Positions 20,218-30,742 of a DNA stretch of 64,000 bases are shown piece by piece; positions within the stretch are counted from its first letter, which is position 1, and the number at the start of each line of letters is the position of its first letter. The stretch lies in contig NZ_AP014627.1 in NCBI RefSeq assembly GCF_001547895.1, positions 6,202,001 to 6,266,000 of the forward strand, in the 5' to 3' direction. Position numbers and translations under genes: made by a program. The notes under the pieces were generated by a model. It did not search any database. It was given only the letters and a program-made list of their open reading frames with translations, and was not told the origin of the DNA. The DNA is from Pseudomonas sp. Os17. GTDB taxonomy: Bacteria; Pseudomonadota; Gammaproteobacteria; Pseudomonadales; Pseudomonadaceae.

Positions 20218-21086
20218 TGGCAACTTACGCTGTCGGCGACCTGCAAGGCTGCCTGGAGCCACTGCAGTGCCTGCTTGAACAAGTCGCCTTCGACCCGGCC
20301 CGGGATCGCCTGTGGCTGGTGGGCGACCTGGTCAACCGTGGCCCGCAGTCGCTGGAAACCCTGCGCTACCTGTACTCGATCCGCGATTCGCTGGTCTGCG
20401 TGCTGGGCAATCATGACCTGCACCTGCTGGCCGCCTGGCGCAACATCGAGCGCTTGAAAAAGTCCGACACCTTGCGCGAGATCCTCGAGGCCCCCGACCG
20501 CGAAGAACTGCTGCAGTGGTTGCGCCAGCAAAAACTTATGCACTACGACGAAGCCCGCCATGTGGCCCTGGTGCATGCCGGCATCGCCCCTCAGTGGTCG
20601 CTGAAAAAGGCCCTCAAATGCGCCGCCGAGGTGGAAGAGGCGCTGCGCGACGACAATCTCTTCGAACCCTTTCTGGACGGCATGTACGGCAACGACCCGG
20701 CGAAATGGGACAGTGACCTCAAAGGCGTGACCCGCCTGCGGGTCATCACCAACTATTTCACCCGCATGCGCTTCTGCACCAGCGAGGGCAAGCTCGATCT
20801 CAAGAGCAAGGAAGGACTGGATACCGCCCCGGCGGGCTATGCCCCCTGGTTCAGTCACAAGGAGCGCAAGACCCGGGACCTGAAGATCATCTTCGGCCAC
20901 TGGGCGGCCCTGGAAGGCCATAGCAACCAACCCGGCATTTTCGCCCTCGACAGCGGCTGCGTCTGGGGCGGCGCCATGACCCTGCTGAATGTCGACAGCG
21001 GCGTGCGCCTGACCTGTGATTGCGATGCTCAGGGACACGCCGCACACCCTTCCCCCAACCCCTTGCCTGTCTCGGCAAAGCGCTAG
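20217..21086 (+). CDS. apaH: Diadenosine tetraphosphatase (symmetrical)
   Basis: A 289-aa metallophosphatase that splits Ap4A into two ADP. The calcineurin-type metal motifs are in order: GDLQGC (residue 7 on), GDLVNRGP (about 36), GNHD (about 62), and HAGIAPQW near 120. It limits alarmone Ap4A during stress. It is coupled to apaG upstream; glpE begins 33 nt downstream. Confidence 0.95.
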   Translation: MATYAVGDLQGCLEPLQCLLEQVAFDPARDRLWLVGDLVNRGPQSLETLRYLYSIRDSLVCVLGNHDLHLLAAWRNIERLKKSDTLREILEAPDREELLQWLRQQKLMHYDEARHVALVHAGIAPQWSLKKALKCAAEVEEALRDDNLFEPFLDGMYGNDPAKWDSDLKGVTRLRVITNYFTRMRFCTSEGKLDLKSKEGLDTAPAGYAPWFSHKERKTRDLKIIFGHWAALEGHSNQPGIFALDSGCVWGGAMTLLNVDSGVRLTCDCDAQGHAAHPSPNPLPVSAKR

Positions 21087-21119
21087 TCGGCGCTGACTAT
21101 CAAGCTCCAGGAGCCCGCC

Positions 21120-21449
21120 ATGAGCGAATTCAAACGCATTCCCCCAGAACAGGCCCAGGCGCTGCGCGAGCAAGGTGCCGTGGTGGTGGACATCCGCGAC
21201 CCGCAAACCTATGCCCTGAGCCATATCAGCGGCTCGCAGCATCTGGATAATCACTCCATTTCCGACTTCATTCGCAACGCCGACCTGGACGCCCCGCTGG
21301 TGGTGGTCTGCTATCACGGAAACTCCAGCCAGAGCGCCGCCGCGTATCTGGTGAGCCAGGGTTTTTCCGATGTCTACAGCCTCGACGGCGGCTTCGAACT
21401 GTGGCGCAGCACCTACCCGACGGAAACCGCCCAAGGCGGCGCCGAATAA
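21120..21449 (+). CDS. glpE: Thiosulfate sulfurtransferase GlpE (rhodanese)
   Basis: A 109-aa single-domain rhodanese. The active-site loop is CYHGNSS, with the persulfide-forming Cys about two-thirds along, and [21 protein letters not shown] is the family N-terminal motif. It transfers sulfane sulfur from thiosulfate to cyanide or thiols in the cytoplasm. A Shine-Dalgarno CAGGAG precedes the start. It is the last gene of the apaG-apaH-glpE run. Confidence 0.94.
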   Translation: MSEFKRIPPEQAQALREQGAVVVDIRDPQTYALSHISGSQHLDNHSISDFIRNADLDAPLVVVCYHGNSSQSAAAYLVSQGFSDVYSLDGGFELWRSTYPTETAQGGAE

Positions 21450-21748
21450 TTTTTTTCCTCAGCTCCAGCCCGCGTACTACGTGGGCTGACGCGCCACCGG
21501 ACGAACGGTAGTGCGCAACTAATTCCCCATCTCGCCTTGACCTCCCGGATTCCGAACTATCCTTAGCCTCAGGCCATCCAAATCAGGGGAGAGCCGGTAC
21601 ACCGGCGAGTGGGTCATCGGTACTAGCTTTCAAGGTCGATAGCTTTGGAAGTGTTCTGGGGGGTAAACGGCAACTGGATTTTCAGTTGCTCGCCAGCACT
21701 TGACTGACTGATCCGACGCCGGCTCAACGTATCGAGCGAGGTGACGTC
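21450..21748 (+). promoter_or_regulatory. prkA promoter and long structured leader
   Basis: This 299-nt gene-free region holds, in order: a hairpin AGCCCGCG/CGTGGGCT (21467-21488) behind glpE; a candidate promoter with TTGACC (21537-21542) and CTATCCT (21557-21563), one base from the CTATACT -10 typical of sigma-S promoters; hairpin GCCGG-TACA-CCGGC (21593-21606); and a perfect hairpin GCAACTG-GATTTT-CAGTTGC (21670-21689). If the promoter is right, the transcript leader is about 180 nt. In E. coli the homologous yeaGH operon depends on RpoS. The prkA Shine-Dalgarno is GAGG before 21749. Confidence 0.5.
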
Positions 21749-23671
21749 ATGAGTATTTTTAGCCACTTCCAACAGCGCTTCGAATCCACACGCCAGGAAG
21801 AGTTCTCACTGCAGGAATACCTGGAGCTGTGCAAGAAGGACCGAAGCGCTTACGCATCCGCCGCCGAACGCCTGCTATTGGCCATCGGCGAGCCGGAACT
21901 GCTGGACACTTCGACCAACTCGAGGCTGTCACGAATCTTTTCAAACAAGGTGATCCGGCGTTATCCGGCCTTTGAAGACTTCCATGGCATGGAAGAATGC
22001 ATCGACCAGATCGTCTCCTACTTCCGACATGCCGCTCAGGGCCTGGAAGAGAAGAAGCAGATCCTCTACCTCCTGGGTCCGGTGGGCGGTGGTAAATCGT
22101 CCCTGGCCGAGAAGCTCAAGCAACTGATCGAAAAAGTGCCCTTCTACGCCATCAAGGGTTCCCCGGTCTTCGAATCGCCACTGGGGCTGTTCAACGCCAC
22201 GGAAGATGGCGCGATTCTCGAAGAAGACTTCGGCATTCCCCGGCGCTATCTCAACACCATCATGTCGCCCTGGGCCACCAAGCGCCTGTCGGAGTTTGGC
22301 GGTGACATCAGCCAGTTCCGCGTGGTGAAGCTGTACCCGTCGATTCTCAACCAGATCGCCGTGGCCAAGACCGAGCCCGGGGACGAGAACAACCAGGACA
22401 TTTCGGCACTGGTCGGCAAGGTGGATATCCGCAAGCTGGAAGAATTCCCGCAGAACGATGCCGATGCCTACAGCTACTCCGGGGCACTGTGCCGGGCCAA
22501 CCAGGGCCTGATGGAATTCGTCGAGATGTTCAAGGCCCCCATCAAGGTGCTGCACCCATTGCTGACCGCCACCCAGGAAGGCAACTACAACAGCACCGAG
22601 GGGCTGGGGGCGATCCCCTTCACCGGCATCCTGCTGGCCCACTCCAACGAATCGGAGTGGCACACCTTCCGCAACAACAAGAACAACGAAGCCTTCATCG
22701 ACCGGATCTATATCGTAAAGGTGCCTTACTGCCTGCGCGTCACCGATGAGGTGAAGATCTACGACAAGCTGCTGTTCAACAGCTCCCTGGCCAAGGCCCA
22801 TTGCGCCCCCGACACCCTGAAAATGCTGGCGCAGTTCACTGTGCTGTCGCGCCTCAAGGAGCCGGAGAACTCCAACATCTACTCGAAGATGCGGGTCTAT
22901 GACGGTGAAAACCTGAAGGACACCGATCCCAAGGCCAAGTCGATCCAGGAATACCGCGACAGCGCCGGCGTAGATGAAGGGATGAATGGCCTGTCGACCC
23001 GGTTCGCTTTCAAGATCCTGTCGAAAGTCTTCAACTTCGACCCCCATGAAGTGGCGGCCAACCCGGTGCACCTGCTGTACGTGCTGGAACAGCAGATCGA
23101 GCAGGAACAGTTCCAGGCGGAAACTCGCGAGCGTTACCTGCGCTTCCTCAAGGAATACCTGGCGCCGCGCTACATCGAGTTCATCGGCAAGGAGATCCAG
23201 ACCGCTTACCTGGAGTCCTACAGCGAGTACGGCCAGAACATCTTCGACCGCTACGTGCTCTATGCGGACTTCTGGATTCAGGATCAGGAATACCGCGATC
23301 CGGAAACCGGCGAGATCCTCAATCGCGTGGCCCTCAACGAGGAGCTGGAGAAGATCGAAAAACCGGCCGGTATCAGCAACCCGAAAGACTTCCGCAACGA
23401 GATCGTCAACTTCGTCCTGCGTGCCCGGGCCAACAACAACGGCAAGAACCCCACCTGGCTCAGCTACGAAAAACTGCGGGTGGTCATCGAGAAGAAAATG
23501 TTCTCCAACACCGAGGACCTGCTGCCGGTCATCAGCTTCAACGCCAAGGCCAGCAAGGAGGATCAACAGAAACACAACGACTTCGTCACACGAATGGTCG
23601 AGCGCGGCTACACCGACAAACAGGTTCGGCTGCTGTCCGAATGGTATCTGCGGGTCAGAAAATCGCAGTGA
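21749..23671 (+). CDS. prkA: PrkA (YeaG-type) serine protein kinase / AAA protein
   Basis: A 640-aa protein with an AAA-type N-terminal domain (Walker A GPVGGGKSS near residue 112) and the C-terminal PrkA kinase-like domain. The family is conserved with yeaH and spoVR; in enterobacteria it acts in nutrient-stress and stationary-phase adaptation. Its kinase activity has been reported, and related proteins have been proposed to work as AAA proteases, so the biochemical role is unsettled. It is the first gene of a three-gene operon with a long leader. Confidence 0.93.
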   Translation: MSIFSHFQQRFESTRQEEFSLQEYLELCKKDRSAYASAAERLLLAIGEPELLDTSTNSRLSRIFSNKVIRRYPAFEDFHGMEECIDQIVSYFRHAAQGLEEKKQILYLLGPVGGGKSSLAEKLKQLIEKVPFYAIKGSPVFESPLGLFNATEDGAILEEDFGIPRRYLNTIMSPWATKRLSEFGGDISQFRVVKLYPSILNQIAVAKTEPGDENNQDISALVGKVDIRKLEEFPQNDADAYSYSGALCRANQGLMEFVEMFKAPIKVLHPLLTATQEGNYNSTEGLGAIPFTGILLAHSNESEWHTFRNNKNNEAFIDRIYIVKVPYCLRVTDEVKIYDKLLFNSSLAKAHCAPDTLKMLAQFTVLSRLKEPENSNIYSKMRVYDGENLKDTDPKAKSIQEYRDSAGVDEGMNGLSTRFAFKILSKVFNFDPHEVAANPVHLLYVLEQQIEQEQFQAETRERYLRFLKEYLAPRYIEFIGKEIQTAYLESYSEYGQNIFDRYVLYADFWIQDQEYRDPETGEILNRVALNEELEKIEKPAGISNPKDFRNEIVNFVLRARANNNGKNPTWLSYEKLRVVIEKKMFSNTEDLLPVISFNAKASKEDQQKHNDFVTRMVERGYTDKQVRLLSEWYLRVRKSQ

Positions 23672-23673
23672 TG

Positions 23674-23776
23674 CAGCTGCAAGCTTCTAGCTACGAGTTG
23701 CAAGCGCGATGCTGCGGAGCCCTCCCGGGCCCCGCCGCTACGCCGCTTGCGGCTTGAGGCTTATGTCTTGAAGCTC
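23674..23776. repeat. Imperfect inverted repeat between prkA and yeaH
   Basis: The left side (AGCTGCAAGCTTCTAGC ... GTTGCAAGCGCG) and the right side (CGCCGCTTGCGGCTTGAGG ... CTTGAAGCT) are approximate reverse complements around a GC-rich centre containing CCCGGG. The style matches an intergenic repeat common in fluorescent pseudomonads. The transcript could fold into a long hairpin between the two cistrons. Confidence 0.6.
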
Positions 23777-23789
23777 CCCGGAGGGGCCC

Positions 23790-25061
23790 ATGAGCTATGT
23801 GATCGACCGACGTCTCAACGGCAAGAACAAGAGCACGGTGAACCGCCAGCGCTTCCTGCGGCGTTACCGTGACCATATTAAAAAGGCCGTCGAAGAGGCC
23901 GTCAGCCGCCGCTCCATCACCGACATGGAGCACGGCGAACAAATCAGCATTCCCGGGCGGGATATCGACGAACCGGTGCTGCACCACGGCCGTGGCGGCA
24001 AGCAGACCGTGGTCCATCCCGGGAACAAGGAATTTACCGCCGGCGAACATATCGCCAGGCCTCAGGGCGGCGGCGGTGGCGGCGGCCGCGGCAAGGCCGG
24101 CAACTCCGGCGAAGGCATGGACGAATTCGTCTTCCAGATTACCCAGGAAGAATTCCTCGAGTTCATGTTCGAAGACCTGGAACTGCCCAACCTGGTCAAA
24201 CGCAACCTGACCGGCACCGACACCTTCAAGACCGTGAGAGCGGGGATCAGCAACGAAGGCAACCCGTCGCGGATCAACATCATCCGCACCTTGCGCTCGG
24301 CCCACGCCCGACGCATTGCCCTGTCCGGCAGCAGCCGGGCCAAGCTGCGGGAGGTGAAAGAAGAGCTGGAACGCCTGAAACGCGAAGAACCGGACAACTT
24401 CGGCGATATTCAGGAACTTGAAGCAGAAATCGAACGCCTTAGCGCGCGCATTCATCGCGTGCCTTTTCTCGACACCTTCGACCTCAAGTACAACCTGTTG
24501 GTGAAACAGCCCAACCCCAGCTCCAAGGCGGTGATGTTCTGCCTGATGGACGTCTCCGGCTCCATGACCCAGGCCACCAAGGACATTGCCAAACGTTTCT
24601 TCATCCTTTTGTACCTGTTCCTCAAGCGCAACTACGACAAGATCGACGTGGTTTTCATCCGCCATCACACCAGTGCCCGTGAAGTGGACGAGGAAGAGTT
24701 CTTCTATTCCAGGGAAACCGGCGGGACCATTGTCTCCAGTGCCCTGAAACTGATGCAGGAGATCATGGCCGAGCGCTATCCAAGCAACGAATGGAACATC
24801 TACGCCGCACAGGCTTCCGACGGCGACAACTGGAACGATGACTCGCCCATCTGCCGCGACATCCTGATCAACCAGATCATGCCTTTCGTGCAGTACTACA
24901 CCTACGTGGAGATCACTCCACGAGAGCACCAGGCCCTGTGGTTCGAATACGAACGTATCGCCGAGGCCTTCTCCGACACGTTCGCCCAGCAACAATTGGT
25001 TTCGGCCGGCGATATCTATCCGGTCTTCCGTGAACTCTTCCAGCGCAGGTTAGTGACATGA
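23790..25061 (+). CDS. yeaH: YeaH/UPF0229 (DUF444) von Willebrand A-like protein
   Basis: A 423-aa protein. A basic N-terminal part is followed by a glycine-rich linker ([12 protein letters not shown], near residue 91), a helical charged stretch (about 180-225) and a VWA-like domain with a MIDAS-type motif DVSGSMT near residue 254. The family always sits with prkA and spoVR and is thought to act in the same stress pathway; no enzymatic activity is known. The start has a strong GGAGG Shine-Dalgarno. The stop overlaps spoVR (ATGA). Confidence 0.93.
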   Translation: MSYVIDRRLNGKNKSTVNRQRFLRRYRDHIKKAVEEAVSRRSITDMEHGEQISIPGRDIDEPVLHHGRGGKQTVVHPGNKEFTAGEHIARPQGGGGGGGRGKAGNSGEGMDEFVFQITQEEFLEFMFEDLELPNLVKRNLTGTDTFKTVRAGISNEGNPSRINIIRTLRSAHARRIALSGSSRAKLREVKEELERLKREEPDNFGDIQELEAEIERLSARIHRVPFLDTFDLKYNLLVKQPNPSSKAVMFCLMDVSGSMTQATKDIAKRFFILLYLFLKRNYDKIDVVFIRHHTSAREVDEEEFFYSRETGGTIVSSALKLMQEIMAERYPSNEWNIYAAQASDGDNWNDDSPICRDILINQIMPFVQYYTYVEITPREHQALWFEYERIAEAFSDTFAQQQLVSAGDIYPVFRELFQRRLVT

Positions 25062-26620
25062 CCGCCAGAGAGCAGAAGCGCCAACCTATCTCCACCGGCT
25101 CGGAATGGACGTTCGAGCTGATCCAGGCCTACGACCGCGAAATCAGCCGTATCGCGGCTCGCTATGCCCTGGATACCTACCCCAACCAGATCGAAGTGAT
25201 CACCGCCGAGCAGATGATGGATGCCTATGCCTCGGTTGGCATGCCCTTGGGTTATCACCATTGGTCCTACGGCAAGCACTTTCTCAGCACCGAAAAGTCC
25301 TACAGCCGCGGGCAGATGGGACTGGCCTACGAGATCGTGATCAACTCAGACCCTTGCATCGCCTACCTGATGGAGGAGAACACCATCTGCATGCAGGCCC
25401 TGGTCGTTGCGCATGCCTGCTATGGCCACAACAGCTTCTTCAAGGGCAACTACCTGTTCCGCACCTGGACCGATGCCAGCTCGATCATCGATTACCTGGT
25501 GTTCGCCAAGCAGTACATCATGCAGTGCGAGGAGCGCCATGGCATCGATGCCGTGGAGGATCTGCTGGACTCCTGCCATGCCCTGATGAACTACGGCGTC
25601 GATCGCTACAAGCGGCCTTACCCGATCTCCGCCGAGGAAGAACGGCGCCGCCAGAAGGACCGGGAAGAGCACCTGCAGAAACAGATCAACGATCTGTGGC
25701 GTACCATTCCCAAAGGCGCGGACAAATACAGCGACAAGGACAATGCTCGCTTCCCCGCCGAGCCTCAGGAAAACATCCTGTACTTCATTGAAAAGCACGC
25801 ACCCCTGCTGGAGCCCTGGCAGCGGGAGATCGTGCGCATCGTGCGCAAGATCGCCCAGTACTTCTACCCGCAGCGCCAGACCCAGGTAATGAACGAGGGC
25901 TGGGCAACCTTCTGGCACTACACCCTGATGAATGACCTGTATGACGAAGGCCTGGTGACCGACGGCTTCATGATGGAATTCCTCGCCTCCCATACCAGCG
26001 TGGTTTACCAGCCGGGCTTCGACAGTCCTTACTACAACGGCATCAACCCCTACGCCCTGGGCTTTGCCATGTACCGGGACATCCGCCGCATATGCGAGGA
26101 ACCCACGGAAGAGGACCGCCGCTGGTTCCCGGAACTGGCTGGCACCGACTGGCTGTCGAGCATCAAATTCGCCATGAGCAGCTTCAAGGACGAGAGCTTC
26201 ATCCTGCAGTACCTGTCACCCAAGGTGATCCGTGATCTCAAGCTGTTCAGCATCATGGACGACGACCAGAAGGACGACCTGCTGGTGCCGGCGATCCATG
26301 ACGAAAGCGGCTATCGGATCATCCGCGAAACCCTGGCCGCGCAATACAACCTGGGCAACCGGGAACCCAACGTGCAGATCTGGAGCATCGACCGCCGCGG
26401 CGACCGCTCACTGACCCTGCGCCACCAGCAACATGATCGCAAACCCCTTGGCGACTCCACCGACGAGGTACTCAAGCACCTGCACCGCCTGTGGGGCTTC
26501 GACATTCACCTGGAAACCCTGCAGGGCGATCAAGTGGTGAAAACCCATCACGTCCCGCCAAGAAGCGATCACAACGAAAACGACTACGGTCGGCTGGACC
26601 TGGCAGTCATCCACCTCTGA
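25058..26620 (+). CDS. spoVR: SpoVR family protein (YcgB)
   Basis: A 520-aa cytoplasmic protein. The SpoVR family is named after a Bacillus spore-cortex protein but is widespread in non-sporing proteobacteria, always with PrkA and YeaH. Conserved-looking stretches include [20 protein letters not shown] near the N-terminus, [16 protein letters not shown], and [21 protein letters not shown] in the middle; the latter two are rich in His/Glu and could bind metal, which is inference. It is coupled to yeaH. The operon ends at the terminator at 26634-26685. Confidence 0.93.
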   Translation: MTAREQKRQPISTGSEWTFELIQAYDREISRIAARYALDTYPNQIEVITAEQMMDAYASVGMPLGYHHWSYGKHFLSTEKSYSRGQMGLAYEIVINSDPCIAYLMEENTICMQALVVAHACYGHNSFFKGNYLFRTWTDASSIIDYLVFAKQYIMQCEERHGIDAVEDLLDSCHALMNYGVDRYKRPYPISAEEERRRQKDREEHLQKQINDLWRTIPKGADKYSDKDNARFPAEPQENILYFIEKHAPLLEPWQREIVRIVRKIAQYFYPQRQTQVMNEGWATFWHYTLMNDLYDEGLVTDGFMMEFLASHTSVVYQPGFDSPYYNGINPYALGFAMYRDIRRICEEPTEEDRRWFPELAGTDWLSSIKFAMSSFKDESFILQYLSPKVIRDLKLFSIMDDDQKDDLLVPAIHDESGYRIIRETLAAQYNLGNREPNVQIWSIDRRGDRSLTLRHQQHDRKPLGDSTDEVLKHLHRLWGFDIHLETLQGDQVVKTHHVPPRSDHNENDYGRLDLAVIHL

Positions 26621-26633
26621 GTCCAACAACAGT

Positions 26634-26685
26634 CCTCCGTCAGCGCGACACAAGAGTTATTCTGTCGCGCTAACGGAGGTTTTTT
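26634..26685 (+). terminator. Intrinsic terminator overlapping the cca ribosome-binding site
   Basis: CCTCCGT (26634-26640) pairs with ACGGAGG (26673-26679) and AGCGCGACA (26642-26650) pairs with TGTCGCGCT (26663-26671), with one C/A mismatch. This makes a 16-bp stem followed by six T (26680-26685). It is a strong terminator for prkA-yeaH-spoVR. The 3' arm ACGGAGG is also the only Shine-Dalgarno for cca, six bases before its ATG at 26686. Confidence 0.88.
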
Positions 26686-27915
26686 ATGCGGATTTACAAA
26701 GTCGGCGGCGCAGTACGCGATCGCTTGCTGGGCAGGCCGGTCACCGATATCGATTGGGTGGTAGTCGGTGCCAGCGCAGAAGACATGATCGCTCAGGGCT
26801 TTCGCCCGGTTGGCGCCGATTTTCCGGTGTTTCTGCACCCCAAGAATGGCGAGGAATACGCCCTGGCCCGAACCGAGCGCAAGAGCGGACGGGGTTACGG
26901 CGGATTCACCTTCCACGCCAGCCCGGAAGTCACCCTGGAAGAAGACCTGATTCGCCGCGACCTGACGATCAACGCCATGGCCGAGGATGATCAGGGTGTC
27001 GTGACCGACCCATATAACGGCCAGAAGGATCTTCAAGAACGGCTGTTACGTCATGTTTCCCCGGCATTCGCCGAAGATCCCCTTCGAGTACTGCGGGTAG
27101 CGCGATTCGCCGCGCGCTATGCCGGCCTGGGTTTCAGGGTGGCCGCAGAGACGCTCGAACTGATGCGAGAACTCAGTGAGTCAGGCGAGCTGCAGGCCCT
27201 CACCGCGGAGCGCAGCTGGAAGGAGATTTCCCGGGCCCTGATGGAAGAACAGCCCCAGGTCTTCATCCAGGTGCTCCGGGACTGCGGTGCCCTGGCGGTG
27301 CTGATGCCCGAGGTCGACGCCCTGTTCGGCGTTCCCCAGCCAGCCGCGCACCATCCGGAGATAGACACCGGCCTGCACACCCTCAGCGTTTTGCAGCAAG
27401 CGGCACTGCACCATCAGCCCCTCTCGGTACGCTGGGCCTGCCTGCTGCACGACCTGGGCAAAGGCCTTACCCCCGAGCAGGAGTGGCCACGGCACATCGG
27501 ACACGAACACAAGGGTCTGGAGCTGATCAAGGCCGTCAGCGAGCGGTTCAAGGTGCCACGGGAATGCCAGGAACTGGCATTGCTGGTAGGCCAGTACCAC
27601 ACCCACGCCCACAAGGCGCAGGAACTGAAGGCCTCGACACTGCTAGAGCTGCTGCAAAGCTTTGACGTGTTCCGTCGCCCGCAGCGCTTCGAAGAGTTCA
27701 TTGCCGCTTGCGAGATGGATGCCCGCGGACGGTTGGGATTGGAGTCGCGCCCCTACCCCCAAGCGGACTATCTGCGCGGCGCGGCCAATGTGGCCCGGGC
27801 AGTGGCGGTCCAGCCGTTGCTTGAGCAAGGCTTCAAAGGCCCGGCACTGGGCGAAGCGCTGAGACTGGAACGACTGAAAGCGCTCAAGGCCTACAAGGAG
27901 CCGCCCACACCTTGA
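26686..27915 (+). CDS. cca: Multifunctional CCA-adding tRNA nucleotidyltransferase
   Basis: A 409-aa enzyme that builds and repairs the 3' CCA of tRNAs. The N-terminal nucleotidyltransferase signature [10 protein letters not shown] is followed by the catalytic DID (residues about 21-23) and [10 protein letters not shown]. The C-terminal HD domain (HDLGKG near residue 255) marks the class with added phosphodiesterase/phosphatase activity. Its Shine-Dalgarno lies inside the terminator hairpin of the previous operon, so translation should depend on a transcript starting within or after that hairpin. Confidence 0.95.
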   Translation: MRIYKVGGAVRDRLLGRPVTDIDWVVVGASAEDMIAQGFRPVGADFPVFLHPKNGEEYALARTERKSGRGYGGFTFHASPEVTLEEDLIRRDLTINAMAEDDQGVVTDPYNGQKDLQERLLRHVSPAFAEDPLRVLRVARFAARYAGLGFRVAAETLELMRELSESGELQALTAERSWKEISRALMEEQPQVFIQVLRDCGALAVLMPEVDALFGVPQPAAHHPEIDTGLHTLSVLQQAALHHQPLSVRWACLLHDLGKGLTPEQEWPRHIGHEHKGLELIKAVSERFKVPRECQELALLVGQYHTHAHKAQELKASTLLELLQSFDVFRRPQRFEEFIAACEMDARGRLGLESRPYPQADYLRGAANVARAVAVQPLLEQGFKGPALGEALRLERLKALKAYKEPPTP

Positions 27916-27920
27916 GCCCC

Positions 27921-27946
27921 GCGGGCAAGGCACAAGCCTTGCCCGC
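27921..27946. terminator. Hairpin between convergent cca and folK
   Basis: GCGGGCAAGGC (27921-27931), ACAA, GCCTTGCCCGC (27936-27946) forms a perfect 11-bp stem in the short gap between convergent genes. There is no T-run on either side, so it may act as a bidirectional transcript-end structure. Confidence 0.6.
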
Positions 27947-27967
27947 CTCACGAGCCGAGGCTGGGGA

Positions 27968-28483
27968 CTAAAGCCCGGGAGGCGTCAGTTGCCGGCCCCG
28001 CCATTCGAACGGCACCGGCGCCAACACCTGATCGATCTGCGCTTCATGCCAGAGCGCCGCCAGGCTCTTGCCGGCCAGCGGATGCACTCGCTCAGGGGCC
28101 ATCAGCGACAACGGCCAAAGCACGAAGGCATTCTTCAGGATCTCTGCCCGAGGCAGGATCAGACCATCGAAATTGCCGGTCAGATCGCCATACAGCAGCA
28201 CATCGATGTCCAGCGGCAAGCCTTTGCGGTCCGGAGCATAGCGGCCGTTGTCCGCCTCGATGAACTTCAAGCGCCGATCCAGTTCAATCAACGGCAGATC
28301 GGTATAGCCCGACACCACCAGATTGAAGAACGGGCCGCTCTTGATCCCCACCGGCTGGCTCTCGAACACCGCCGAGCAACGCATATCCACCAGAAAGCCG
28401 GCCAGGGCATCAAGCCCGGCGCACAGGTGAACTTCACGCTCGATATTGCTACCGAGCCCCAGAAACACCTGAGTCAGCGACAT
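27968..28483 (-). CDS. folK: 2-amino-4-hydroxy-6-hydroxymethyldihydropteridine pyrophosphokinase
   Basis: A 171-aa enzyme that transfers pyrophosphate from ATP to the hydroxymethylpterin in folate synthesis. The N-terminal VFLGLGSNIERE and the central block LPLDIDVLLYGD with RAEILKNAFVLWPL are family motifs. The ATG at 28483 gives the standard N-terminus; it overlaps the end of folB by 10 nt, so the two consecutive folate genes are coupled. The paralog cluster elsewhere in the genome (folK beside panB) is not in this window. Confidence 0.92.
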   Translation of the reverse strand: MSLTQVFLGLGSNIEREVHLCAGLDALAGFLVDMRCSAVFESQPVGIKSGPFFNLVVSGYTDLPLIELDRRLKFIEADNGRYAPDRKGLPLDIDVLLYGDLTGNFDGLILPRAEILKNAFVLWPLSLMAPERVHPLAGKSLAALWHEAQIDQVLAPVPFEWRGRQLTPPGL

Positions 28484-28827
28484 CCGCGCTCGATCTCCAC
28501 GCCCACGCCCGCGGCAGCCGGAACGGCACCCGGCTTGGTCAGTTTCAAATGCAGCCACGGAATATGGAATTCGCTCATCAGCACTTCGGCAAGACGCTCG
28601 GCAAAGGTTTCCACCAACTGGTACTGGGCCTGCTCGGCAAACGCCTGGATCCGCGTGGAAACGCTGGCGTAATCCAGCGCCAGCGTCAGATCATCCCCAG
28701 CGGCGGCCGGGCGATTATCCCAGGCAAAGCTCAGATCAAGACGCAGGCACTGTCGGATGCCACGCTCCCAGTCGTAGGCTCCAATCACGGTGTCCACTTC
28801 CAGTCCTTCGATAAACACTCTGTCCAA
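28474..28827 (-). CDS. folB: Dihydroneopterin aldolase
   Basis: A 117-aa enzyme converting dihydroneopterin to hydroxymethyldihydropterin, the substrate of FolK. The N-terminal [20 protein letters not shown] is typical. No ATG fits this N-terminus; the likely start is the TTG at 28827, with GGAG 8 nt upstream. An ATG eight codons earlier (28851) would add MSCCGEEC and is a weaker choice. The gene is divergent from plsY. Confidence 0.9.
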   Translation of the reverse strand: MDRVFIEGLEVDTVIGAYDWERGIRQCLRLDLSFAWDNRPAAAGDDLTLALDYASVSTRIQAFAEQAQYQLVETFAERLAEVLMSEFHIPWLHLKLTKPGAVPAAAGVGVEIERGCR

Positions 28828-28901
28828 GCACTCTTCTCCGCAGCACGACAAGGGCGCAATGCGCCGTTAGAATCAGGGCGTCCTCGCCCGGAATAGTTAG
28901 C

Positions 28902-29471
28902 ATGTTTTGGTTACTGGCGATTCTCGCCTACCTGCTTGGCTCTCTGTCCTTCGCCATTTTGCTCAGCCGCCTGACGGGTAATCCCGATCCGCGAATGAGT
29001 GGCTCGGGTAATGCCGGCGCCACCAACATGCTGCGCCTGGCCGGCAAGAAACTCGCAGTCCTGACCCTGCTGGGGGATCTCTGCAAGGGCTTGGTGCCCG
29101 TGCTGATCGCGCACCTTGCGGGACTCTCGCTGCAACAACAGGCCTGGGTCGGACTCTACGCCGTCCTTGGCCACCTGTTCCCTTTGTACTTCCGCTTTCG
29201 CGGCGGCAAAGGTGTCGCCACCGCCGCCGGCATGCTGCTGGGGCTTTATCCTCCAGCCGCCCTGCTGGCCGTCGCCGCCTGGGCGCTGACCTTCTACCTC
29301 ACCCGTACCAGCTCACTGGCCGCCCTGATCGCCACGCCCCTGACCCTGCCGCTGCTGGCCTGGCAGGCGCCCGAAGCGCTGCTGCCGATGAGCGTACTGA
29401 CGCTGCTGATCGTCTGGCGCCATCGCGGCAATCTACGCGACCTGTTTGCCGGCCGCGAACGGCATTTCTAA
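28902..29471 (+). CDS. plsY: Glycerol-3-phosphate acyltransferase PlsY
   Basis: A 189-aa inner-membrane enzyme with five predicted membrane segments. It transfers the acyl group from acyl-phosphate to glycerol-3-phosphate, the first step of phospholipid synthesis. Family motifs are visible: [11 protein letters not shown] (about residue 37), [14 protein letters not shown] (about 100) and a third around [20 protein letters not shown] at 28866-28872 is a plausible -10. It converges with tsaD. Confidence 0.95.
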   Translation: MFWLLAILAYLLGSLSFAILLSRLTGNPDPRMSGSGNAGATNMLRLAGKKLAVLTLLGDLCKGLVPVLIAHLAGLSLQQQAWVGLYAVLGHLFPLYFRFRGGKGVATAAGMLLGLYPPAALLAVAAWALTFYLTRTSSLAALIATPLTLPLLAWQAPEALLPMSVLTLLIVWRHRGNLRDLFAGRERHF

Positions 29472-29516
29472 GTCCTCGACGATCAAAAGACTCAAGCTTA
29501 CGCCGCCGCGCACCCT

Positions 29517-30542
29517 CTAAAGGGCCGACAACTGCTCCATCGGCCAACGCGCCTGCACAGTGATTGCCAGGCTTTCCTGCTGCCCGGCCTGCAAACGCTG
29601 ACAACCGGCAAAGGCGATCATCGCGCCGTTATCGGTGCAGAACTGGGGGCGAGCATAGAACACATTGCCGCTCATCTCCGCGAGCATCTTTTCCAGAGCC
29701 TCGCGCAAGGCCTTGTTCGCGCTCACGCCCCCGGCGATCACCAAGCGCTTGAGGCCGGTCTGCTTCAGTGCGCGCTTGCACTTGATGGTCAAAGTCTCCA
29801 CCACTGCCTGCTGGAACGCGAGGGAGATGTCGCAACGGGTTTGCTCACCGTCGTCTCCAGCGCTGACGCACTGCTGCCAGGTGTTGAGGGCAAAGGTCTT
29901 CAAGCCGCTGAAACTGAAATCGAGGCCAGGACGATCGGTCATCGGCCGGGGGAAGACAAACCGCCCCGGTACGCCTTGAGTGGCCAGACGCGCAATTTCA
30001 GGGCCGCCGGGATAATTCAGACCGATCATCTTCGCGGTCTTGTCGAACGCCTCGCCCGCCGCATCATCCAGCGTCTCGCCCAGCAGCTCGTATTGGCCGA
30101 TGCCATCGACCCGAACCAGCTGGGTATGACCGCCGGACACCAACAACGCGACGAACGGGAATTCCGGTGGCTGCTCTTCCAGCATTGGCGCCAGTAGGTG
30201 ACCTTCCATGTGATGCACGCCCAGGGCTGGAATGCCCCAGGCGAACGCCAGCGCCTGGGCGCAGGAAGCCCCGACCAGCAGCGCGCCGACCAAGCCGGGA
30301 CCGGCCGTATAGGCAATGGCATCGATCTCGGTGGGCACACAGTCGGCCTCAGCCAGAACCTGACGGATCAGCGGCAGCATGCGCTTGACGTGATCACGGG
30401 AAGCCAGCTCCGGCACCACGCCGCCGTAGACGCGGTGCAGGTCGATCTGGCTGAACAGCGCATCGGCCAAAAGGCCGCGCTCGCTGTCGTAAAGCGCGAC
30501 GCCGGTTTCGTCGCAGGAGGTTTCTAATCCCAGTACTAGCAT
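29517..30542 (-). CDS. tsaD: tRNA threonylcarbamoyladenosine synthase subunit TsaD
   Basis: A 341-aa ASKHA-fold protein that transfers threonylcarbamoyl to A37 of ANN-decoding tRNAs, with TsaB, TsaC and TsaE. The metal-binding HMEGH is near residue 111. [15 protein letters not shown] starts the protein and VSGGHTQLV is conserved. It is divergent from rpsU, the usual arrangement. A TATTAT on the minus strand at 30586-30581 is a possible -10. Confidence 0.96.
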   Translation of the reverse strand: MLVLGLETSCDETGVALYDSERGLLADALFSQIDLHRVYGGVVPELASRDHVKRMLPLIRQVLAEADCVPTEIDAIAYTAGPGLVGALLVGASCAQALAFAWGIPALGVHHMEGHLLAPMLEEQPPEFPFVALLVSGGHTQLVRVDGIGQYELLGETLDDAAGEAFDKTAKMIGLNYPGGPEIARLATQGVPGRFVFPRPMTDRPGLDFSFSGLKTFALNTWQQCVSAGDDGEQTRCDISLAFQQAVVETLTIKCKRALKQTGLKRLVIAGGVSANKALREALEKMLAEMSGNVFYARPQFCTDNGAMIAFAGCQRLQAGQQESLAITVQARWPMEQLSAL

Positions 30543-30742
30543 GGGTTTGCGCCTTGTAGAGGCTGAATTCGAAGGCGCGCATAATAGTCGCCACTCCCGC
30601 GCCCGACCAGCGGTTTTCGATCAGAGGCTTTGCATTCCGAGCGTTGAGGGGTTAACATCCGCAACCCTTAAAAACCGACGACCTCAGCCGCGATTTTTGC
30701 GACGAGAACGTTGACCCCGGTAATGAATGAAGGTAGCTCTGG

